Positions 57,562-64,000 of a DNA stretch of 64,000 bases are shown piece by piece. The position numbers and the translations under genes are program-made. Numbering within the stretch: the first letter of the stretch is position 1; every line of letters begins with the position of its first letter. This stretch comes from Vicia villosa (lineage: Eukaryota > Streptophyta > Magnoliopsida > Fabales > Fabaceae). The stretch lies in NCBI RefSeq assembly GCF_029867415.1, contig NC_081185.1, positions 80,821,553 to 80,885,552 on the forward strand, read 5' to 3'. Below the pieces are notes generated by a model. That model saw nothing but the letters and a program-made list of their open reading frames with translations, had not been told where the DNA came from and ran no database searches.

Positions 57562-58316
57562 AAATTCTAATAGCACTTTGAACTAATTTAATTTTTAGTT
57601 CCAGAAGAAAAAAATCAAGTACATGAAATATGAAATAAAGAGATCTCGATAAATTATGTCATGGAAGAAATGAAATGGAACCAAAATTAAGATAACCAAA
57701 TAAAGTCAATACTGACAATGTCTTTGTATACAATATAACGCTAAAAGTGATTTATGATAACGAGGATCATGAGTCAAAGTCTATTAAAGATTGTAGACTA
57801 AGAGAGAATTGGCTAAAATGAATATATTCAATTGAAGAAGAATTAAACTCACTTTATAAGTGACTCAATTTTGGACCTGTAGTCTGAATACCTCAAGGTT
57901 TGAAACCAATTGGATGTAAATGAGTTTTTATGAAATAAACAAAATAAGAATGGTATAAAGTTTTATTTATTGCTCAACAGTTTTCAAAAATACCTAAGAT
58001 TGATTTTGATAATACATATCCACCTGTACTGGATTCAATCAATTTTTGATATTTAATTAGCCTTGTAGTACATGAAGGGCTTAATTTGAACATGATGAAT
58101 GTTATGACATATTATTTATATGGTTCACTTAATAGTGACATTTACATGAAACTTTTGGAAGGGTTCAATATACCAGAGACATATAATTTTGAATCTCGAG
58201 AAAACTACTCCATCAAATTGAACAAATTTCTCTATGGGTTGAAACAATATGGACTCAGGTGATATAATCAATGAATATTTACTAAATGATGGATTGTCTA
58301 GAAGTACTATATCTCA
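57562..58316 (+). pseudogene. Element E: degenerate copia pol (RT), right part
   Basis: Continues the frame interrupted at 9137: VPEEKNQVHE, ISINYVM, then a decayed RT with LNSLYK, FGPVV, PQGLKPIGCK, PVLDSINF, YLYGSLNSDIYMKLLEGF and FLYGLKQYGLR. Many stops and small shifts. This is the plus-strand RT N-terminal half of a Ty1/copia element, much older than A. Confidence 0.75.
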
Positions 58317-58836
58317 GTGCAATTGAAGCACTAATTATTAGCTCGTTTACCACTCGAGCCCAATTGCTTGATTTCTCTCTTCCTCTCTTTGATCTTGTGA
58401 GATATTGGATCGAACTCTAGTATGGTCGAAGGGTAGCCTCTTGGTTCGACAGGATTAAGCATGAAGTCAAAGGTTGTTCACATGCTTGTGTCGAAGATGC
58501 TAGGGTTGTTAGCATGTTAAATTATGTTTAGTGTTTAAACCCTAAATTGTTAAGTTAGCTTGTTTATTAAGTTGACTTGTGTAATGGGCCTTGTGGAAAA
58601 AGGCCATTAGTTAGTATATTAGGTTTTATTATAAATAGCATACTAGTCTCTCATCATTGCGCAAGAGCAAATCCTAATTTAGGGTGAGAGAGGTTATTTG
58701 TTATTCTTGTAAACTTGTAATCTTATTTTCAAAGAGAAAGTAGAAGAATAGCAGTTATAACAAATTCTTGTGGTCTTCTTCCTTGTCCTTTATTCTTCCC
58801 TTGTTTTATACTTTGTTCTTGGCATTGAATTCACAA
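58317..58836 (+). mobile_element. Copia LTR (second copia element, left edge uncertain)
   Basis: Contains a plus-strand TATA box (attataaataga-like, about 58629-58640) and a leader ending attcacaaca, followed by a gag start at 58849. A TG start at 58515 (tgttaaattatg) is one possible 5' end. No partner LTR is in the window. Confidence 0.5.
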
Positions 58837-58848
58837 CAAGTTGGTGCG

Positions 58849-59117
58849 ATGAGCGTGGAGAATATGCCTTCAACAAAGTATAAGATTGAAAAGTTCACCG
58901 GAGTGAATAATTTCGGTCTGTGGCGCTTAAAGATGAAATCCCTATTGGTTCAACAGGATTGCTTGGAAGAGTCTAAGGGAAAGGCATCCATGAATGCTGA
59001 ATTAACGGCAGCGGAGAAGACGACTATGGTCGAAAAAGCGCACAATGCAATTTTGTTGAGCCTTGGTGATAAGATTCTCCAGAAAGTATCAAAGGAGACT
59101 GATCAGTGCATTTTGAA
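58849..59117 (+). pseudogene. Copia gag N-terminus, truncated
   Basis: Starts MSVENMPSTKYKIEKF and continues GVNNFGLWRLKMKSLLVQQD, KTTMVEKAHNAILLSLGDKI and LQKVSKETD, the usual beginning of a Ty1/copia gag (UBN2 domain). After about 90 codons the sequence changes to antisense Athila gag. The formal ORF runs to 59163 and starts further upstream at 58768, but both extensions are probably artefacts. Confidence 0.7.
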
Positions 59118-59371
59118 ACAATCTGGAATTCCTTTAGATGCTTATGTGGATCCTCACCTGTAAGACCACTAAACCTTGGCAACAAGTGTATTAAACCAGA
59201 TTTCGATTCAAAGGGAACAAAAACATCAGCATATTCAATACATAAACCATTATAATTAACATCAAGCGCAACTAGCTGCCTTAGTGTTCTATGATCAACC
59301 ATATTATCAAAATCAAGTTCAGAATCAAAATCAATTAAGCAATGCAACAACAAATGTGAAACTGCCAACAA
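59118..59371 (-). pseudogene. Athila-type gag N-terminal fragment
   Basis: On the minus strand MVDHRTLRQLVALDVNYNGL (about 59302) leads into FESKSGLIHLLPRFSGLTGE and DPHKHLKEFQIV, a strongly conserved Athila/Tat gag block. It ends at about 59118, where copia gag in the opposite orientation begins. Upstream in sense direction lie its leader, primer site and LTR. Confidence 0.75.
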
Positions 59372-59776
59372 TGTCCTATAACAACCATAAACAAATAGAA
59401 TGAAGGAACACTATCAAAATAAGTTCATAAAAATATAAAAACACAAAATTTAATCTAATTAGATGAAATAAGAATTTTGAGAATTTTTTGGATTTTTTCG
59501 ACTCTATGAAAACAGTAAAAAATTCATTAAAAATAGAAAAACGATGAATTTGGAGATTTGGGGTCGAATCCCCTTACTCTTCTAGAGTAAAGGAGTATTG
59601 ATTGCACGATTTTGCTCCTCCTAGTAGGAAAAAACAGATTATCGATCAGACTCAATTTCCAAAAAAAATGTTTTTTCGACTCAAAATGGCGTTATGGCCT
59701 AAACCGCGAGGAACCTATGGCCTAAACGCACAAACACTAAACCTATGACTCTAATATCAGTTAATAACGACAAGAA
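59372..59776 (-). mobile_element. Athila-type leader
   Basis: About 400 nt between gag and the primer site, non-coding. Two adjacent hairpins are visible: ggggtcgaatcccc near 59560 and ttactct-tct-agagtaa near 59574. Confidence 0.6.
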
Positions 59777-59794
59777 TCCCCGGCAACGGCACCA
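59777..59794 (-). other. Primer-binding site of Athila-type element
   Basis: TGGTGCCGTTGCCGGGGA on the minus strand, 3 nt from the LTR terminus. Athila-type elements typically use such a site (reported as tRNA-Asp). Confidence 0.75.
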
Positions 59795-59797
59795 ATT

Positions 59798-60704
59798 TGA
59801 TCCGCTGTCGCACGCGGATCAAAACGAGTAGTTTTTCAAAAACGTAGTACAGCGACAAATTAACTTGGATTATCTTTCTCACAAGGATTCTTGTATCTTA
59901 TTAACTAACAATAACGATTAATGGGGATTTTGGTTCAGGATCGATTTAATAAAGAAATTGCTATTAAGTGATTAACAAAAGTGATTATAAAATAAGCTGC
60001 TCTACTGATTCGGATTCCTACTCATCATCAATTATTATATGTTCAATTCCCTGACGGATTCTCAATCCCATTTGATTACAACACCAATCAAACAAGCGTG
60101 AAAAATATTGTTTCAATTATATTCCTGTTTGCCAAATTAAGCATTCGGTTAGAGATTACGCGAATTAACAATTAAGCAAAGTTAAAATGCGATTATAAAT
60201 TAAGGAACACAATAGATCGTATTTAACAATCTCTATCCTATAACAACAATCGAATTAAGCAAACGATTGTATACGAATTAAGCAAACGATTTATAGGAAG
60301 AACTTGAAAGGAAATTGAAATTCAATTGAACATTATAATAATCTCAAAGATTGGAACCTGAATACAGTAGATCAGCTCCGCGGAATTAGCTCTCCATTAC
60401 GAAATTCGTGAATGGTGTAAAAATGACAGCATGAAAAGTACGGCCAGACCTAGGTACTAGAGAGAATCAAACGGTTTACAGCCCAATTGGGTCAAATACA
60501 TAACCCAGACCCAATACAAATGACCCAAAACGAAAATAAAACAAATGCTGCAACTTCAAATGAAATTCGCGACTGCGAATCAAATTGGCGTCGTTGTCGG
60601 GGATTCTTGTTGTTATTAACTAATATAAGGCATAGTGTTATTGCTAGGATTTTTTTTGTGTTGTGTTTGTTGATTTTTAGGGTTGCAATTCCGGTTGGTG
60701 TACA
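59798..60704 (-). mobile_element. Athila-type LTR
   Basis: About 907 bp between TGATCCGC (59798) and ...ggtgtaca (60704). The 3' end of the LTR forms a perfect 8-bp inverted repeat, tgatccgc/gcggatca with an 8-nt loop. No coding content; the outer boundary is inferred from the TG/CA rule only. Confidence 0.6.
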
Positions 60705-62263
60705 GTGATAAGTGTCATACCCTAATTTTTGACCCCCCTGAGATGACATATCTTCAAGATTTTCATCAGGTCAAAACAAGTACCCAGAGCAGTCATTTCT
60801 TCATCTGGCATTCAATCAAGGGTGTTCAAAGACAAGAAAACTCAGGCAAAGGATCAATCAATAGTAGGATTAGTCTCTAATACAATCATAAGACTCAAGA
60901 GCTTCATTTTTTCACCTATGATTGATTAGACACCCAGTCATCTGAGTACAGGTTTACTCAGGTCACCAGACTAGGGTTTTTGAGCCTATCAAGGACTAAA
61001 ATCAGGGATCACCTTTGGGAAACCCTAAAAAGCCCCAGGAGATCATTCAAAGACATCAATCATCTTCAAATAGCTCATATGACAAGATCCACTGGACATC
61101 ACACCTCAATTAAAAGTCTACAGTCATCATTTTCATCTGGTCGACAATTAGGGTTTTTGACCTAATTCACCAGGATAGTTGACTTTTAATTAGGGCATGG
61201 ATCCAAAACTCCAGACATGATTCAATAACCTCTACTACCTCAATATAACCCATTTACATCACTCATTTGAGGAGAATATCTTGGTTCTACACAAAAGTCC
61301 AAAATTCCACTTTATCAGGAAAAAGTCAACTGTATGGGTTCACCTTTGACTTTTAAGATTTTTGGTCAAACCATGACTTTCAAGGATCAATATCATCAAT
61401 ATATGAATATTAAAGTCATTTGACCAAAGAAATTCAAAGAGATTCACCAAGGAGCAAAAAGTCGGGAATTAGGGTTTTTAAGGGCATTGTGGGAACTCAA
61501 AATTTCACCTACACAACTCAAAAAACATCCAACATGAAAGTTGTAGATCTTGCAAAATAAAACAACATCTTACATAGGAACTTTTTTCAAAAGATCAACC
61601 ATTTAAGAGTTTTGGAATTTTGAAGCTTTAGGTTATAAAAACTTAGAAATTTTTCTAAGTGTTTTTAACCTAGTTTTCATCCAACTTTGGGCTCATTTTT
61701 CACAAATTTCCCAAATGATTCTGAAGGAACCATAAACTAATGATTTGAAGTATATGTTTAGGGCTTTCCAAATTGTGTTCAACCTTCTCCAAATTCATTT
61801 TGAGCTAAGAGTTATGCTTGTTCAAAGTTGGCCTCATGAAGTGAAATTATAGGTCATGCCTCATTTTTGAACTTTGAAATTTTGTGCACATGACCTCACT
61901 TATGGATGCTACACGACCCATACCACATCTGAAAACATGCCATGCATTCATTTTCACCATAGCATAAGAATTGAGGAAGATTCCCAAAACAAGAACATGT
62001 GATTATGTAATGATTACATTTGGGAATTTATGGCAAATTGATGAATCACCCAAGGAATCTTCTCACCAACCAATTAGAGCTCATTTCTGTCTCAGAATTG
62101 TCCCCTAAGATCAAGCAAAATCTAGGGCTAGGGGATTGATCAAATGGAATCAAAATTCTCATCATTGCATAAGAGATATTTGCAAACTTCCTTCATGGCC
62201 AAGAAAACCAAATCAACCTCACTAAGCAAGCTCACTCCTCTGCAACTATACTGAACCATTTGC

Positions 62264-62273
62264 CTATAAATAG
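62264..62273 (+). promoter_or_regulatory. TATA box in element G LTR
   Basis: CTATAAATAG about 1.55 kb inside the LTR, followed by a cttgctttctattttctttc leader-like run. This is the likely core promoter. Confidence 0.65.
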
Positions 62274-63223
62274 GAGAGCATACCTCAGTAGAAAAACACA
62301 CCAAAGCAACAGAATTCTTGCTTTCTATTTTCTTTCTTCATACTTAGTTTTTTCAAAGGTCCTTTGGCAAGAAGACTCGGATTCTTCAAACCAAAGCTCT
62401 CTCTTTGAAAATAAGTATTCAAACACATTGAGGGAGGCATTTAGAGGTGATCCAAACCTCTGGAACACTTCTGGGCGTGGAGAATCATCATCTCCACCTC
62501 TCATTTGGAGCACTTGCAGTTGGAGGGCCACAGAACAATTCAGGAGGTTCCAAGCAAGGTTAGGCATCCAGGCACGTTCCTCAGATCATAGTGAAGCTGT
62601 TCAGATGGCTGTAGCTCATCTGTAACTCCAGATTCATCATCCTCCATGCTCACTTGAAGCTCAAATCGAAGGAGTCGAGTAGAGCAATTCAGAAGGTTTG
62701 AGGTCACAACAAGCATCCAGTTAGCATCACTGAGTCCCAAGGAAGCTTTTAGGATCATTCATACAAGCCCAGGTGCTCTCCATCATCCTCACGACCTTCA
62801 GTTTCAGAGTTAAGTTTCTGAACTCCACCTCTTTAATTTAAGCACTCTTTGTGATAAAGCTCGATTCTATCTTGTTCAGCATCATCAGAGGATTGAAAAC
62901 CCTCTATCATCATTCATTTATCTTTCAGTATAGTCATTTAATTTGATTTTCAAATTTTAGGGTTCTTCACGTTTTCTAGTAAATTAGTTAGATGTAGTTA
63001 ATATAAATTTATGTTAGTTACATATTCAGAATCGTGAGTGAATTTAGAACAAGTTTCATGTTTACATCTTTGCAAATGGTTGAGATTTGAGAGAGTTCAG
63101 AATTTCAAAATATATAAGCTTGAGGTTGAAGATGACTATGGTGGTGGCGCGCAAAATTAAAATTCAAGGCTAGAGTTTATTTTATTTTGAGTGGTAGTTG
63201 TTTCATAAACGACTAAAACGTGA

Positions 63224-63298
63224 TAGCCCAGTGGTAAAGAGTGTTTGTGTGTTGCGCGTGCCCAAGGTCTGGGGTTCGAATCCCCCTCGCCCCAGACC
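63224..63298 (+). other. tRNA-like module 1 in element G LTR
   Basis: A box TAGCCCAGTGG (63224-63234) and a perfect B box GGTTCGAATCC (63273-63283), 38 nt apart. A 9-bp palindrome ggtctgggg/ccccagacc (63266-63274, 63290-63298) encloses the B box. No matching acceptor stem, so it is not a tRNA gene; it could be a tRNA-derived or pol III-promoter-like element. Confidence 0.6.
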
Positions 63299-63387
63299 TT
63301 TTGATTTTATTTTCTTTATTTTGCTTCTATACACTTGAACACTATATGACTTGCATTGAAACCATCTTACTATCACCACACGCGCGT

Positions 63388-63442
63388 TGGCTCAGTGGTG
63401 TTTGTTTTGAGTGTGTGACCTAGAGGGCGTGGGTTCAAATCC
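63388..63442 (+). other. tRNA-like module 2 in element G LTR
   Basis: A box TGGCTCAGTGG (63388-63398) and B box GGTTCAAATCC (63432-63442), 33 nt apart and about 160 nt after module 1. No clover-leaf acceptor stem is evident. Confidence 0.55.
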
Positions 63443-64000
63443 TCCAAGGGCCAAAACTATTTTTTAACACTCATTTTCTTTCATTTTTCTCACAAACTTC
63501 ACACAATTAATTCACCTATCAAATTAAGTCATTTTCACTTCATTTTTCACACACTTGTTATTTAGCATATCTATTTTGTGAATAATAAAAAAAAATCATA
63601 AAAATATTATTTATTTCTTATATTTTTATTAGGTTTAAAATAGTATGTTTCAGGTGTTTTTTTAAATACTTTAAATGCATATATTCATTTTGTTTTAACC
63701 TAATTATTTTTGTGAATAATTTTATGATAAAACCCTAATTGTTTAGGTCTTAATTAGGTAAAGATCTTTATCTTTACCTTAATTAAGTTGACTTTTGTCA
63801 ATTCTCAAAACTGTTTTCAATCTCCGATTAAATCAAATGATTAAGGTTTTCAAACAACAAAAACTTACATCATTCCAAATCATTTTCAACTGCTTTTATA
63901 GCCAGTATTGTAAAGTACTGGGCCTCTAATAGAGTGTAAGACCCAACACCTTCTTTCTTTTCATAGTTTGTTTTCAAAAACTCTATTTTCAAAATCTCCT

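Larger units (their letters stand above)
60713..64000 (+). mobile_element. Element G: large gypsy-type LTR, plus strand, runs off the window
   Basis: Starts TGTCATACCCTAATTTTTGA at 60713, a start typical of legume Ogre/Tat-type LTRs, after a possible ataag target site. At least 3.3 kb without a primer site, so the LTR is long. It holds a TATA box (62264-62273) and two tRNA-like modules (63224-63283 and 63388-63442). No credible coding sequence. Confidence 0.75.

Noticed and set aside
63213..63300. Functional tRNA gene
   Set aside because: A and B boxes fit, but there is no acceptor stem or anticodon arm; kept only as a tRNA-like module.

Overview
The window looks like repeat-rich intergenic DNA from a legume, most likely a large-genome Fabeae species (pea, vetch, faba bean or Lathyrus type). 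The main reason is a near-complete Ogre-type Ty3/gypsy element with an extra ORF before gag, a spliceable intron between protease and reverse transcriptase, kilobase-long LTRs and a TGGCGACTCTGCTGGGGA primer-binding site. The species is an inference. The only ordinary host gene I can support is a two-exon F-box gene at 5741-7262 (minus strand).

Layout. 1-2790: a SIRE-like copia remnant whose gag-pol is deleted. 2791-3273: a Tekay-type LTR end lying against an Athila-type gag fragment (3274-3693). 3694-7935: AT-rich host DNA with the F-box gene. 7935-8883: an old gypsy LTR interrupted by a hAT-like MITE. From 8976 to 58316 an old degenerate copia pol (E, plus strand) is split by four further insertion levels. 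A is a SIRE-type copia element (9138-57556, minus, TSD tataa). B is a non-autonomous Ogre-like element (16111-54481, minus, TSD cccat). C is an Ogre element (19457-44764, minus, TSD gatag). D is a solo LTR (38361-42558, TSD ttatc) inside the 5' LTR of C. All four target-site duplications can be read directly. LTR-pair divergence falls from A (about 2 percent) to B (about 0.7) to C (about 0.5), as the nesting order requires. 58317-60704 holds a truncated copia LTR plus gag fused to an Athila gag/PBS/LTR fragment. 60713-64000 is one large gypsy-type LTR in plus orientation that runs off the window.

The most unusual content is in element B. Its 6.4-kb interior has no recognisable protein but at least five separate sets of short hairpins. 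In the clearest array, eleven units of 42-43 bp each form a 6-7 bp stem with a 6-nt loop. The stem sequence changes from unit to unit while complementarity is kept, and most imperfect pairs become G-U wobbles only when read on the minus strand, which is the sense strand of the element. Related covarying hairpins occur in the 3' region of C. Simpler ones occur in D and in the SIRE-like LTR at the left edge. I have not seen this described, but novelty needs a literature and database search.

Second, the LTRs of B and of the 60.7-kb element each carry tRNA-like A-box/B-box modules in sense orientation. B, C and D also share a copy of the first ten bases of their primer-binding site just inside the LTR 3' end.
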